Positions 45,269 through 55,063 are shown, counted from the stretch's first letter. The stretch: 64,000 nt of DNA from Pseudomonas sp. ML2-2023-3 (GCF_037055275.1 NZ_CP146343.1:3506501-3570500); one strand, 5' to 3'. Translations and numbers: made by a program. The notes: generated by a model not told the origin, from the sequence alone.

Positions 45269-45602
45269 CGTCGCAATCCTGTTTTATGTTGTTTTCAGGT
45301 TGTCATGCGGATTGAGCAGATAATCCACCAATGATCAGATTATGTGAAGTTATTTTTTCATCTAACATTTTTTAACATTGCCGAATAACACAGCCCCACA
45401 CCAGGCACACTCAGTCACTTGATGTTTTCGGATGGCATCGCACACAAGACAACGGTCGAAGGACACGGAATGGCGGACACGCAGAAACGTGGGCTCGATG
45501 TTGCTGAGCCCTACTCATTCGAGTGCGGTCATTCGGGTGCGGTGATGCCATCCAGGGCGGATGGCAGATGGACGGCCTTGCCGTTTCGACGTTTGCTGAA
45601 GA
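45269..45602. other. promoter region of the threonate operon
   Basis: 334 bp without a supported gene. It holds an inverted repeat ATAATC (45320-45325) with GATTAT (45338-45343) around a central TGATCA (45332-45337), in AT-rich DNA about 75 bp upstream of the possible leader ORF. This is the best candidate for the operator/promoter of the ltnD-otnK-otnC genes. The remaining 200 bp to the helicase stop show nothing clear. Confidence 0.45.
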
Positions 45603-48062
45603 TTACGCCCGCAAATCCTCAAAAAACGCCTTGCCTTGAGGCACACGATCAGAGGCCTTGGGGACATTCGGTCCCTGGGCATCCTGATTTTCCAGATACC
45701 AATAGCAGTGCTTGACCGCCCGGGTGATGCCTACATAGGCCAGCCGCAGAATTTCGTCTTTCTGGGCGCTGTCATAAGGCTCAGGGTCTGCGTCCTTGCC
45801 CAGGCCAGCCATGCGATACACCTGATTCTTGTAGGGCGAAGACGTCAGGTGCTGGCAGTCACCCAGCAAGAAAACGGCGTCCGCCTGCAATCCCTTGGAG
45901 CTGTGATAGGTCAGTTGCTTAAGCCTGCGATCCTCAGGCGCCAACCTTGAATCAACATTAACTACAGACTGAATATTCTTTTCTATCAATAGCTTATCGC
46001 TACTTTTTCGATACAACATCAAGATGCTGTCACCGGCGTTGTAATGCTCGATCAGGCGCGCAGCCAACCCCTGATCGTCGCGATGCAGCACATTGACCGG
46101 AACTGGCGTCTTGGGCTCGCCACTGGCCTTGGCCTTTTTGCCGGCAATGGAGGGCGCCGCGCGCACAATATGCTCGGCCGCATCGATGATGTGCTGATGA
46201 CTGCGGAAGTTGTCGCTGAGCATCACCCGCGTGGTCGCGGGCGACGGGAATTCCTTGTTGAACTCCATGAAGTATTTGGGCGAGCTGCCTCGCCAGCCGT
46301 AGATCGATTGCCAGTCATCCCCGACACACAGCAGCGATGAGCGCTGGGCCCCGCGCCCCACATGCATCGCCGGTCCACGACTGCGGATTTCGCGCAAGCT
46401 GGCGCGCAACCAGGACACGATCTGCGGCGAGACGTCCTGAAACTCATCGATCATCAGATGGGACAGCGGGCGCAGTTGCTCATGGCTCAGCAGCTTGAAA
46501 TTCTGCGGGGTATTTTCGCCAAACAGGGAGAACATGCGGTTGTAAGTCATGACCGGGGGCGTCTGGGCCAGCAGATGATCCTCCAGCGCCCGCCAGTACA
46601 GGCTCAAGGCCTCAAAGAAGAAACGGTCCGGGTCTTCCTTGGCAAAGCGCATATCGCCCACCGCCGCCGCCACGTCGAGCCCCAGGTTCTCGATAAAGCT
46701 TGCCGCCGCGACAAAACTGTCGAGCAGCGGCGCTGAACCCAACTCACCCTTGAGCTTGTAATCAAAGCCCGGGCCTGCGCTGGCATCACCCGCCATTGAA
46801 CTGATAACACGCTTGGCAGAGTCATAGCTATCTAGCCAAATCAATGGCTTACCGCAGAAAGCTCGAAACAGAGTGCGCTTTACTGCCCACTCGGCACGCA
46901 CACTGAGCCGGGCACCTGGACGGCAAATCTGCGGATTCTCCCGAGGATCGAAGCCCAGCACTACCCAGGCATCCAGCTCGGCAATGTAACCGTGGCAATG
47001 GAACTGCGAGCCATTGATCTCGACGGTTTCGCGATTGGGCTCGATACCTTTGATCGGCCACGCACCGGCGGCAAACCACAAGTCTTCCAGGGTGTCGCAG
47101 AGTTCTTCATCGCGCTTGGCGGCCAGCTCGGTCACGGCCATGCGCTTTTGCACTTCAGGATGGTCGCGCTCCAGCTCCTTGAGCTGCAAGGCATGCATGC
47201 GCAGAGGTGCCAGGGTCTGGCGAAAGCGCTCATCGCGGGTGTACAGCCCGTGGTAGCAGGCATTGAGCTGCTGACGCTGGGCATCGTTGATGCGCAGGTC
47301 AAACGGGTTGCTGTCGGCATCTTCATCGCTGAGCAGGCTACGGGTGTTCAGGGTCTCGAAGGCCTGCAAGCGGGAATAGCCGGGCAAGCTGCGCACCATG
47401 GGCAAAATCCGCGAGTGAAAGGTGCGCACTACATCCCGGGCTTCCTTGAGCGACAGGGTGCGGCCCCACAAGGCAAAAATCTCTTGCAGCTTCTTGATGA
47501 AATCCTTGCGCGATTCGCGGGTAAAGGTCACGACGGTCATCGAATCGAGCTCAAAACCCAGGTAGTGGGTCAGCAGCAGGATCCGCAACACCAGCGACGT
47601 CGACTTCCCTGCCCCGGCACCCGCGACCACGGAGGTGGATGGTGTATCGCTGAAGATCATCTTCCACTGTGCGGCACTGGGCTGAGCGTGCTCGGGCAGG
47701 ATGGCGGCAACATCCGCCTTGATCTGCTTTTTCAGTTCTGGCCCCAGCGGCAGCCGCCAGTCATCGAACAGGTTGTCATCGATACCGGGCGCCCGCAGCT
47801 CCTGCGGGCGCGTGTCACTGATAAACAGCACCTGACGGCCCTCTTCCAGGCCTTCGGCATGACCCTCTGAAAAGCCGTAATCGACCCCGGCACTGTGCCC
47901 GCTGCGAAACCCGTCCGCCTGGCCTTGCAACCAGGACGCAGCATGTTGTGCCCGCAAACGGTTCAAACCACTGCCAAATAATCGCGCAGCCAGGCGCTTG
48001 AACAATGGCAATTGGGTAATGGGGGCAAGTTCTTCAGGCAGTTCGGGGGTGTGTTGCGGCAC
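45603..48062 (-). CDS. UvrD/HelD-like superfamily 1 DNA helicase
   Basis: 819 residues. The first 150 residues are a family-specific N-terminal region (SWLQGQADGFRSGHSAGVDY). Helicase motifs follow: Walker A VVAGAGAGKSTSLVLR, motif II LMIDEFQDVSPQ, motif III VGDDWQSIYGWRG, motif IV SDNFRS, motif V YHSSKGLQADAVFLL and motif VI AYVGITRAVKHCYWY. The layout is closer to helicase IV (HelD) than to UvrD or Rep because of the long N-terminal part and the large insert between motifs Ia and II. It is a 3'-5' DNA translocase with probable repair or recombination role. It is monocistronic. Confidence 0.85.
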   Translation of the reverse strand: MPQHTPELPEELAPITQLPLFKRLAARLFGSGLNRLRAQHAASWLQGQADGFRSGHSAGVDYGFSEGHAEGLEEGRQVLFISDTRPQELRAPGIDDNLFDDWRLPLGPELKKQIKADVAAILPEHAQPSAAQWKMIFSDTPSTSVVAGAGAGKSTSLVLRILLLTHYLGFELDSMTVVTFTRESRKDFIKKLQEIFALWGRTLSLKEARDVVRTFHSRILPMVRSLPGYSRLQAFETLNTRSLLSDEDADSNPFDLRINDAQRQQLNACYHGLYTRDERFRQTLAPLRMHALQLKELERDHPEVQKRMAVTELAAKRDEELCDTLEDLWFAAGAWPIKGIEPNRETVEINGSQFHCHGYIAELDAWVVLGFDPRENPQICRPGARLSVRAEWAVKRTLFRAFCGKPLIWLDSYDSAKRVISSMAGDASAGPGFDYKLKGELGSAPLLDSFVAAASFIENLGLDVAAAVGDMRFAKEDPDRFFFEALSLYWRALEDHLLAQTPPVMTYNRMFSLFGENTPQNFKLLSHEQLRPLSHLMIDEFQDVSPQIVSWLRASLREIRSRGPAMHVGRGAQRSSLLCVGDDWQSIYGWRGSSPKYFMEFNKEFPSPATTRVMLSDNFRSHQHIIDAAEHIVRAAPSIAGKKAKASGEPKTPVPVNVLHRDDQGLAARLIEHYNAGDSILMLYRKSSDKLLIEKNIQSVVNVDSRLAPEDRRLKQLTYHSSKGLQADAVFLLGDCQHLTSSPYKNQVYRMAGLGKDADPEPYDSAQKDEILRLAYVGITRAVKHCYWYLENQDAQGPNVPKASDRVPQGKAFFEDLRA

Positions 48063-48328
48063 GCTGACTCCAGGGTGTGAGGCTGTCCGGGCGGATGGGC
48101 TATGGTCGCCCCATTGCGCACAGAGATCTAGCTAATTGCTTGAGCATCAGCCGTTTAGGGCAGGCAGTGAAGGTAAAGCCTATTTAGAGACAACACTAGA
48201 CATCTATTTATTAGATTGGTTACACGCATTTTTTAAGCTTTTTATCGATATGTTCCTGACAGAGAATCACACCATTATCAACCGGGTAGCCGTTCACACC
48301 CACGGGCAACCTGAACAGGAGACGTATC

Positions 48329-49024
48329 ATGCTTGAACTCAGACCCTTCACTACCCTGGGCGGTGCCAACCACGGCTGGCTGGACGCCCATCACCACTTT
48401 TCATTCGCCGAATACTACGACCCACAGCGTATGAACTGGGGCAACCTGCGGGTGTGGAACGACGACGTTATCGCCCCTGGCACCGGTTTCCCGAAGCACC
48501 CTCACCGCGACATGGAAATCATCACCTATGTCCGTGAAGGTGCAATCACCCACGAGGACAACCTGGGCAACAAGGGCCGCACTGAAGCGGGCGATGTCCA
48601 GGTCATGAGTGCGGGCACCGGCATTGCTCACAGCGAATACAACATGGAGTCGACACCGACCAGGATCTTCCAGATCTGGATCATCCCGAACAAGGAAGGC
48701 GAGGCACCGTCCTGGGGCGCCCGGCCCTTCCCCAAGGGCCAGCGCGAAGGCTTTGTGACACTGGCCAGCGGCAAGGATGGGGACCACGAAAGCCTGGGTA
48801 TTCGCGCTGATGCACGCCTGGTCGCCGCCAACCTCAAGGCCGGAGAAACAGCCGAGTATCGGCTGGACAGTGGCCGCCGCGCCTATCTGGTACCTGCCAC
48901 CGGGGTGATCAAAGTCAACGGCCTGCGTGCCAGCGCCCGTGATGGCGTGGCGGTGGTCAATGAGTCGGTACTGCGCGTGACAGCCATTGAAGACAGCGAA
49001 ATCGTGCTGGTGGATGTGGCCTGA
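48329..49024 (+). CDS. pirin-family protein (YhhW-like)
   Basis: 231 residues of the bicupin pirin family. The metal site is in the first cupin: FPKHPHRDMEIITYVREGAI and the later AGTGIAHSEYN. Some bacterial pirins of this size, such as E. coli YhhW, have quercetinase activity; others have regulatory roles. CAGGAG precedes the ATG. It is divergent from the helicase gene across 266 AT-rich bp. Confidence 0.87.
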   Translation: MLELRPFTTLGGANHGWLDAHHHFSFAEYYDPQRMNWGNLRVWNDDVIAPGTGFPKHPHRDMEIITYVREGAITHEDNLGNKGRTEAGDVQVMSAGTGIAHSEYNMESTPTRIFQIWIIPNKEGEAPSWGARPFPKGQREGFVTLASGKDGDHESLGIRADARLVAANLKAGETAEYRLDSGRRAYLVPATGVIKVNGLRASARDGVAVVNESVLRVTAIEDSEIVLVDVA

Positions 49025-49121
49025 TCCGTCTTTGACCTCACTAAACCCGGAACACCCGGTATGCCTGATAAATCATGAACTCCGTTTTTACGACTGCTTC
49101 GTCGCAGTGGCGCACCAAACC

Positions 49122-49325
49122 GATCGCAGCCTCGCACGGCTCGTCAGCGACTACGCACGGGATGGGTAGCGAAACCTGTAGTCGCTGACGAGCCGTGCGA
49201 GGCTGCGATCGAGGAGGCACTCCTCGCAAAACCCGGCAATCGCGTGCCACCTGAAGAATCGCGAACCATGGTTTTACGGCTGCTCCGCAGCCGATCGCAG
49301 CCTCGTTCTACTCCTCAGCGGCTAC
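49122..49325. repeat. REP cluster: perfect 33-bp inverted pair plus a third copy
   Basis: Two arms, 49122-49154 and 49178-49210, are perfect reverse complements over 33 bp, with cores GATCGCAGCCTCGCACGGCT and its complement. A third, diverged copy lies at 49293-49325. This is a different REP family from that at 36.6 and 39.7 kb. It fills most of the 324-bp gap (49025-49348) between the convergent pirin and punC genes. No gene is seen there. Confidence 0.9.
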
Positions 49326-49348
49326 AGATTTTCCACCTGCCGCTACCT

Positions 49349-50530
49349 TCAGGAAGTCACGAATGCCTTGGCATTTGCCTTGCGCCGCTGAATCAAGTAA
49401 CCCAGCACCGCCAAGGGTGCAGTTGCCAGCATCACTTCAACGGTGATTTGCAGTGGCTGACTGATAAACGCCGAAACCAGCAGGCTGCCCAGAAAACACA
49501 GGCCAAGCTGCATGGTGTTTTGCAATGCAGCCGCTTTGCCGGAATTTTCCGAAAACGGCATCAAGGCATTGGCAACCACAATGGGATAACTCGCACCGTT
49601 AACCAGTGCCATCAAACAAAACGGAATCAGCAAGGTGGTCAGCGTTGGCTCGGTTTGCGTGGCCACCAGATACAGCCCCACCATGCTCGCGCAGTAAGCG
49701 ACCAGCAACCAGGGCAACAGCGTACTGCCACTGACCCGCAGCAGTGCACTGCGACAGCTGTAGCCACCGACCAGAAACGCCAGGGTGGGCAGCGCGTAAC
49801 TCAAGCCTATATCGCTCGGGCTGTAGCCCATGTCGCCCAGGATAAAAGGTGATGCCGTCAACCAGGCAAAGAAGCTGGCCGAGCAAGCGGCGAAGATCAT
49901 CACGTTGCCACTAAACGGTGCCGAGCGCAGAAGCTGCCAATAGCTCACGCCTGACGCTACCGTCCGGGGTGTTGTGCGCGCTTTTTCCTTGAGCATCAGC
50001 GTGGGAATGATCAGCAGTACCGCCAGGCCCAGCAACACTGCGAAGATCGCTTGCCAGCCCAAGTGACTCAAGACCACGGCGCCCAGCAAAGGGGCCAACG
50101 CCGGTGAGAGCCCCATCAGCGGCATGATCCCGGCAAATACACGGCTGGCCTTGTCGGCCGGGTAGCGATCAATCACCAGTGCTTGCCAGGTAACGGCCGC
50201 CGCACAGATACCGATGGCCTGGATGAACCGCAAGCTCAAGAGCAACACGCTGTTCTCAACCCAGAACATGCCCCCACACCCCAGCGCAAACAGCGACAGC
50301 CCCGCCAGCAGCACCGGCTTGCGACCCAGGCGATCCGACAACGGCCCCCAGAGCAACTGTCCCACTGCAAAACCGGCCAAAAAGATACTCAGACTCGCGC
50401 CCACAGCGCCGGCAGACAACCCTAATTCACTGCGCAAAGCGCCGAATGCAGGCAGGTACATATCCATCGCCAGGTAGCCGAGCATGCTGAGCCCGGCCAG
50501 ATAACAGGTAAAACCAAAAGAATTCTTCAT
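49349..50530 (-). CDS. punC: Bcr/CflA-family MFS transporter, PunC orthologue
   Basis: 393 residues, 12 helices, drug:H+ antiporter-1 (Bcr/CflA) group. Characteristic stretches are [20 protein letters not shown] and [20 protein letters not shown]. It closely resembles E. coli YdhC/PunC, a purine nucleoside importer, including [20 protein letters not shown]. The ATG at 50530 gives the conserved N terminus. It is divergent from an E. coli PunR-like regulator, the same arrangement as in E. coli, which strengthens the call. Confidence 0.87.
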   Translation of the reverse strand: MKNSFGFTCYLAGLSMLGYLAMDMYLPAFGALRSELGLSAGAVGASLSIFLAGFAVGQLLWGPLSDRLGRKPVLLAGLSLFALGCGGMFWVENSVLLLSLRFIQAIGICAAAVTWQALVIDRYPADKASRVFAGIMPLMGLSPALAPLLGAVVLSHLGWQAIFAVLLGLAVLLIIPTLMLKEKARTTPRTVASGVSYWQLLRSAPFSGNVMIFAACSASFFAWLTASPFILGDMGYSPSDIGLSYALPTLAFLVGGYSCRSALLRVSGSTLLPWLLVAYCASMVGLYLVATQTEPTLTTLLIPFCLMALVNGASYPIVVANALMPFSENSGKAAALQNTMQLGLCFLGSLLVSAFISQPLQITVEVMLATAPLAVLGYLIQRRKANAKAFVTS

Positions 50531-50649
50531 GTGCACCCAAAAACTTGCCATCAAACAATTTGTTGACTGCCGCCCATTATCCAGCCGAGGATCAGCTTGT
50601 GAAGCGATAATAATTGCCAACTGGCATCGAATTTTTTGAAGGCAAACCC

Positions 50650-51609
50650 ATGTGGTCCGAATACTCGTTGGATGTCATTGATGCGGTAGCCCGCCACGGC
50701 AGTTTCAGTGGTGCGGCCCAGGAGCTGCACCGCGTCCCCTCAGCCGTCAGCTACACCGTTCGCCAGTTGGAACAGTGGCTGGCCGTTCCGTTGTTTGTTC
50801 GTCGCCACAGGGATGTGGAGCTGACGCCCGCCGGGCAGATGTTTGTCAAAGAAGCCCGCGACGTGATGAAAAAAATGCTGGGCACCCGTCGCCTGTGCCA
50901 GCAGGTTGCCAATGGCTGGAGCGGTCAATTGCGGGTGGCCGTGGACTCCATCATCAAGCATCCGCGCTGCCGGCAAATGGTGATCGATTTCTATCGGCAC
51001 TTTCCCGACGTGGAGCTGATTGTCCAGTACGAGGTGTACAACGGTGTGTGGGACGCGCTGGTGGACGGTCGCACCGACATTGTTATCGGCGCCACGCGAG
51101 CAGTGCCGGTGGCGGGCAGCTTTGCTTTTCGCGACATGGGCTTTCTGCACTGGCTGTGCGTGGTCAGCCCACAGCACCCCCTGGCTTCGGTTGTGGGGTT
51201 GCTGGGCGATGATCACCTGCGCCCCTTCCCTTCACTGTGCATGGATGACACCTCCCGCAGCCTGCCCAAACGGGACACCTGGACGCTGGACAACCAGCGC
51301 AGAATGATGGTGCCCGACTGGGCAACGGGGCTGGCCTGCCTCAGCGACGGGCTCTGCGTCGGCATGGTCCCTGCCCACCTGGCCCAGCCCTTGATTGAAC
51401 AGGGCAAGCTGGTGGCGCTGCACTTGCAACGGCCCTTCCCGGCCAGCCCTTCATGCATTGCCTGGTCGCAAAAAAATCACTCCCCGGCCATGAGCTGGTT
51501 ACTGGAGTATTTGGGCGACACGCCAACCCTGAGTCAGGAGTGGCTCAATGAACATCAAACAGAATCGGATACAGCGACACCACCAGTAGAGTTGCCATCG
51601 TCAGATTGA
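50650..51609 (+). CDS. punR: LysR-family regulator, PunR orthologue
   Basis: 319 residues. The N terminus reads [20 protein letters not shown] then [20 protein letters not shown], nearly the same as E. coli YdhB/PunR, which activates punC in response to purine nucleosides. The C-terminal effector domain includes [20 protein letters not shown]. It is divergent from punC across 119 bp. Its last 21 codons overlap the 3' end of the convergent LysE gene. Confidence 0.88.
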   Translation: MWSEYSLDVIDAVARHGSFSGAAQELHRVPSAVSYTVRQLEQWLAVPLFVRRHRDVELTPAGQMFVKEARDVMKKMLGTRRLCQQVANGWSGQLRVAVDSIIKHPRCRQMVIDFYRHFPDVELIVQYEVYNGVWDALVDGRTDIVIGATRAVPVAGSFAFRDMGFLHWLCVVSPQHPLASVVGLLGDDHLRPFPSLCMDDTSRSLPKRDTWTLDNQRRMMVPDWATGLACLSDGLCVGMVPAHLAQPLIEQGKLVALHLQRPFPASPSCIAWSQKNHSPAMSWLLEYLGDTPTLSQEWLNEHQTESDTATPPVELPSSD

Positions 51610-52156
51610 ACGCCAACAACCATTTTGGCTTGGTCAGAACACTGCGTAACGCGCTGCCACAGCCTGCCCAGACACACACGCTGGGCAAGTTGATGACGGC
51701 AAAGACCAGGGCGATGATGAACACATTGGCGATGTACCCCTGGGACGGCGTGTAGGTAGTGATTGCACCGACGGCCATCACCCAGGCCTTGGGATTGACC
51801 CACTGGAACGCCGCTGCACCCCAGAACCCCAAAGGTTTGCCCTGGGCAGAATCCGAATCCGAAACCGGCCCTGACGTGGCGACTTTCCAGGCCAGGTACA
51901 GCAGGTAGGCCGCGCCCAGGTAACGCAACACGGTATAGGCCACAGGCACGGCCTTGAACACACCGCCCAGCCCCAGCCCTACCGCCAGTACCAGAAACAT
52001 GAAGCCGAAGCTGATGCCCAGCGCGTGGGGAATGGTGCGCCTGAACCCGAAGTTGACGCCCGATGCCAGCAGCATGGTGTTGTTGGGCCCGGGCGTGATG
52101 GATGAGACAAACGCAAACAGTGCGAAGGCAGTAATCAGTTCAAGGGAGAACGGCAT
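51545..52156 (-). CDS. LysE-family amino acid exporter
   Basis: 203 residues, about six membrane helices, RhtB/LysE family: FVSSITPGPNNTMLLASGVN near the N terminus is the signature, and FQWVNPKAWVMAVGAI is the second conserved region. It exports an amino acid or derivative; which one cannot be told. It converges with punR and overlaps its coding 3' end by 65 bp, so the two transcripts are complementary there. Confidence 0.88.
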   Translation of the reverse strand: MPFSLELITAFALFAFVSSITPGPNNTMLLASGVNFGFRRTIPHALGISFGFMFLVLAVGLGLGGVFKAVPVAYTVLRYLGAAYLLYLAWKVATSGPVSDSDSAQGKPLGFWGAAAFQWVNPKAWVMAVGAITTYTPSQGYIANVFIIALVFAVINLPSVCVWAGCGSALRSVLTKPKWLLAFNLTMATLLVVSLYPILFDVH

Positions 52157-52311
52157 GAGGGTATCCGGCAGTCAGAGGAGCGGTTGACTCACCCTATCGG
52201 ATTACAGTGCTGGCATTGCGCTACAGCTGGGCTCTATTTTTACCACACACATTTGAATGTGTACTTTCGTTTTGACGACGGGATTTTCACACCACTTTCA
52301 CATCGCCGGGC

Positions 52312-52374
52312 CTAGATTGGATCCACTCCTTAGTGAATCCCATTTGGCCCGCTTCCCCCAGCGGGCCTTTTTTT
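52312..52374 (+). ncRNA. candidate small RNA ending in a strong terminator
   Basis: A perfect stem GGCCCGC (52346-52352) with GCGGGCC (52361-52367) is followed by seven T residues on the plus strand. No gene lies upstream on this strand: the LysE gene at 51545-52156 runs the other way. A -10-like CCTAGATT (52311-52318) sits just upstream, so a transcript of about 50-55 nt is possible. It could also be a longer RNA starting further left. I cannot assign it to a known family. Confidence 0.45.
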
Positions 52375-52394
52375 GCCTGTCTTTCAATGACCTC

Positions 52395-52922
52395 TCAGTC
52401 TTCCAGGGCCTTGACCTGCTTTGCCGGTTTGGCCGACTTGCCCGCAGCAGCGCCCTTGACTGGAGTCTCGACCGCAACCGGCGCCTGGGTTTCCTTTTCA
52501 GTCGAAGGCAAGGCATCGATGGTTTTGAACAGCTCGCCAAGATCAACGTCGCCGACTGTCTCGACTTTCTTTTCGCCATCCTTGCCGATCAGGATCACTT
52601 TGGCCTTGTCAATGATCATCCCCGGCTTGAGTCCGCGAATCATCGACATCGTGCTCTGGGGCTCAAGGTCCTTGCCATCACGTTTGCCAGTGATCCCGAC
52701 AATTGTATAAAGCACCATGTTGCGTTCGTTGAAAGCCTGTTTGGTGGCCGGGTCTTCGAGTGCTTTCTTGAGGGCTACCAGGGTTGGATCAGCCTCGGCA
52801 CGGGCAACAATCACCAATGGACGAGCTTTGCCGCGATCCTGTTCAAGGGGACTTGGAACTTCAACAGCTTGCACCGTGCCACTCACCAGCACACTGGCAA
52901 GGATCAATAAACGGATAAACAT
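52395..52922 (-). CDS. DUF4174 periplasmic protein
   Basis: 175 residues with a signal peptide (MFIRLLILASVLVSGTVQAV). The core RPLVIVARAEADPTLVALKK then KAKVILIGKDGEKKVET fits DUF4174, a thioredoxin-like fold group without the active-site cysteines. The last 40 residues are low-complexity, rich in Ala, Lys and Pro. Function unknown. It is preceded by GGAGAT before the ATG. Confidence 0.78.
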   Translation of the reverse strand: MFIRLLILASVLVSGTVQAVEVPSPLEQDRGKARPLVIVARAEADPTLVALKKALEDPATKQAFNERNMVLYTIVGITGKRDGKDLEPQSTMSMIRGLKPGMIIDKAKVILIGKDGEKKVETVGDVDLGELFKTIDALPSTEKETQAPVAVETPVKGAAAGKSAKPAKQVKALED

Positions 52923-53148
52923 CCAGATCTCCTTTTATTATCGGACCGGCTTCGCGAGCGTGTTGCCAATGCCTTGAAACCCGTGGCGTTGAGCCTGTAA
53001 CTCAAAGCTTAGGCCAAGGGCTCAGTCACGCAACCGGGTCCCGGACTTTGCCTTTCATGTTTATTTTTTGCAACTGCATCCAAACCCCTCGCCTACGGGT
53101 AGTACCTGTAACAGCCACTACGCTGTTAACCCATCAGGAGATAGGTAC

Positions 53149-53688
53149 ATGAACGTAAAACGCTTGATCAGCCATGCCAGCGTTACACTTGCCGCCGTGA
53201 TGTTTGTCGGGGTGCCCGTCGCCTATGCCCAGGCTGATTTGCCCGAAAACATTAGGGTTCCCGACGGACACAAGATGGCGATGACGACAGTTGGCGTAGG
53301 CGAAATCACTTACGAGTGCAAAGAAAAAGCCAATGCGCCCGGTCAGATGGAATGGTTTTTTGTCGGTCCAAAAGCCCAACTCAACGACACAAATGGTAAA
53401 CAAGTCGGCACCTATTTTGGCCCGCCAGCCACCTGGCAAGCCCTGGACGGTTCCAAAGTGACGGGCACCCAGCTCGCGGTAGCTCCCGCCGGCGCAGGCA
53501 ATCTGCCGTACCAACTGGTCAAGGCCAATCCGGCTGAAGGCAAAGGCGCCATGAGCGGCGTGAGCTATATCCAGCGTGTCGCCCTCAAAGGCGGCGTGGC
53601 TCCCAGCAGCGAATGCACGGCCGTCAACAAGGGCCAGCGCCAGGTGGTTCCTTATCAGGCTGACTACATTTTCTGGGCCAGCCGTTAA
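53149..53688 (+). CDS. DUF3455 exported protein
   Basis: 179 residues with a signal peptide (MNVKRLISHASVTLAAVMFV, cleavage near AYAQA). The core EITYECKEKANAPGQMEWFF and GTYFGPPATWQALDGSKVTG is the DUF3455 pattern. GGAG lies 8 bases before the ATG at 53149. It sits 92 bp upstream of an ECF sigma/anti-sigma pair, and the stretch at 53080-53110 (CATCC, then GGTAGTAC about 17 bp later) may be a promoter used by that sigma. This last point is tentative. Confidence 0.82.
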   Translation: MNVKRLISHASVTLAAVMFVGVPVAYAQADLPENIRVPDGHKMAMTTVGVGEITYECKEKANAPGQMEWFFVGPKAQLNDTNGKQVGTYFGPPATWQALDGSKVTGTQLAVAPAGAGNLPYQLVKANPAEGKGAMSGVSYIQRVALKGGVAPSSECTAVNKGQRQVVPYQADYIFWASR

Positions 53689-53780
53689 GATCCGTGGCTT
53701 GTAGCGTTTCTCGTCTACGCTGCTCCGATGGAGCCTGGGGTAATGCCCCGGGGATGTCCCACCTTTAACGGCTGAATACA

Positions 53781-54344
53781 GTGACGCTACCTGAGCCATT
53801 GTTTGACTATGAAGCCTGCCTGTTCGCCTGCGCCCGCGGTGAACGGCAGGCGCTGGTTGCCCTGTATGCCCAGGAAAGCGCACGACTGCTCGGTGTTGCC
53901 AGGCGCATTGCCCGCGACAACGCTCTGGCCGAGGACATCGTGCATGACGCCTTTATCAAGATCTGGACGCGCGCTCCCAGTTTTGACCCTCAGCGCGGGT
54001 CGGCACGGGGCTGGATTTTCAGCGTGACACGGCATCTGGCTCTGAACTTCATGCGCGACAATCGCCTTGAGCTTCAAGTCAGCGAAGACAGCGAACTGGC
54101 ACTACAGCCCCTGGCCGACCTCGATGGCAGTCAGGCGCAGGATGCCCTTGAATGGCGAACGGGCTCCGAGCGGATTTACGGCTGCCTCGAACAACTCGAA
54201 CCCGCCAGGCGTACGTGCATCGTGCATGCCTACGTCGACGGTTATACCCACGCCGAAATTGCCGAAAAACTGGCCACGCCCCTGGGCACGGTCAAAGCCT
54301 GGATCAAACGCAGCTTGAGCGCCTTGCGCGAGTGCATGGGATGA
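53781..54344 (+). CDS. ECF RNA polymerase sigma factor (SigK-like)
   Basis: 187 residues from a GTG at 53781. Region 2 reads LAEDIVHDAFIKIWTRAPSF then RGSARGWIFSVTRHLALNFM. Region 4 is CIVHAYVDGYTHAEIAEKLA then TPLGTVKAWIKRSLSALREC. The size and the paired downstream anti-sigma gene with an RskA domain place it in the SigK/RskA-type ECF group. It directs RNA polymerase to stress-related promoters, possibly including the DUF3455 gene. Its stop overlaps the anti-sigma start (ATGA). Confidence 0.92.
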   Translation: MTLPEPLFDYEACLFACARGERQALVALYAQESARLLGVARRIARDNALAEDIVHDAFIKIWTRAPSFDPQRGSARGWIFSVTRHLALNFMRDNRLELQVSEDSELALQPLADLDGSQAQDALEWRTGSERIYGCLEQLEPARRTCIVHAYVDGYTHAEIAEKLATPLGTVKAWIKRSLSALRECMG

Positions 54345-55063
54345 CTTTCAAACCTGAAGACAACGACCCGGCCGACCTTGATGCTTTGGCGGGCGAATAC
54401 GTGCTGGGAACCCTGGACGCGCAACAGCGGCGTTCAGTCGAGCAGCGCCTGGCCCATGAAGCCGACCTGCAAGCAGCGGTGCAGCGCTGGGAAGCGCGCC
54501 TGTTGCCACTCAACGACCTGGTGCCCGCACAGACGCCATCCAGGCAGCTGTGGCCTCGAATCGAACGCAGTCTCAACGCGTTGAATGTCCCTGTACCCCG
54601 GACTCAGGCCAGCACATCCTGGTGGAACCTGCTGCCATTGTGGCGCGGCCTGTCAGCTGCGGGCCTGGCGGCCACCCTGGTGCTGGGCACGGTGTTATTG
54701 ACCGCAGCCCCGACAGCTTCACCGCCTGCTTACATGGTGGTACTGGTCGCACCGCAAAATCAGGCACCAGGCTGGGTGATCCAGGCCAGTAACCGCCAAC
54801 AAATCCAGCTTATTCCGTTGGGCACCGCACAGGTGCCCAACGACAAGGCGCTGGAGTTCTGGACCAAGGGCGATGGCTGGGATGGCCCCGTGTCCCTGGG
54901 GCTGGTCAAGCCTGGACAAACCTTGTCATTGCCACTGGATCGCTTGCCACCGCTGGAGCCCAATCAACTCTTTGAGCTGACCCTTGAAGGTCCCAACGGC
55001 TCGACGACTGGAAAGCCTACTGGCCCGATTCAATTCATCGGCCGTGCCGTCAAAGTGATTTGA
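54341..55063 (+). CDS. RskA-type membrane anti-sigma factor
   Basis: 240 residues. The N-terminal cytosolic domain (ALAGEYVLGTLDAQQRRSVE) binds the sigma factor. One membrane helix lies at about 100-122 (LSAAGLAATLVLGTVLLTA). The C-terminal periplasmic RskA domain reads YMVVLVAPQNQAPGWVIQAS then KALEFWTKGDGWDGPVSLGL. The ATG at 54341 overlaps the sigma stop, so the two are made together. Regulation probably involves cleavage of the membrane helix. Its last 14 bp overlap the convergent DedA gene. Confidence 0.9.
   Translation: MTFKPEDNDPADLDALAGEYVLGTLDAQQRRSVEQRLAHEADLQAAVQRWEARLLPLNDLVPAQTPSRQLWPRIERSLNALNVPVPRTQASTSWWNLLPLWRGLSAAGLAATLVLGTVLLTAAPTASPPAYMVVLVAPQNQAPGWVIQASNRQQIQLIPLGTAQVPNDKALEFWTKGDGWDGPVSLGLVKPGQTLSLPLDRLPPLEPNQLFELTLEGPNGSTTGKPTGPIQFIGRAVKVI

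Noticed and set aside
48136..48336. 66-codon frame upstream of the pirin gene
   Set aside because: Starts at a weak codon without a ribosome-binding site and runs into the pirin start. More likely promoter DNA.
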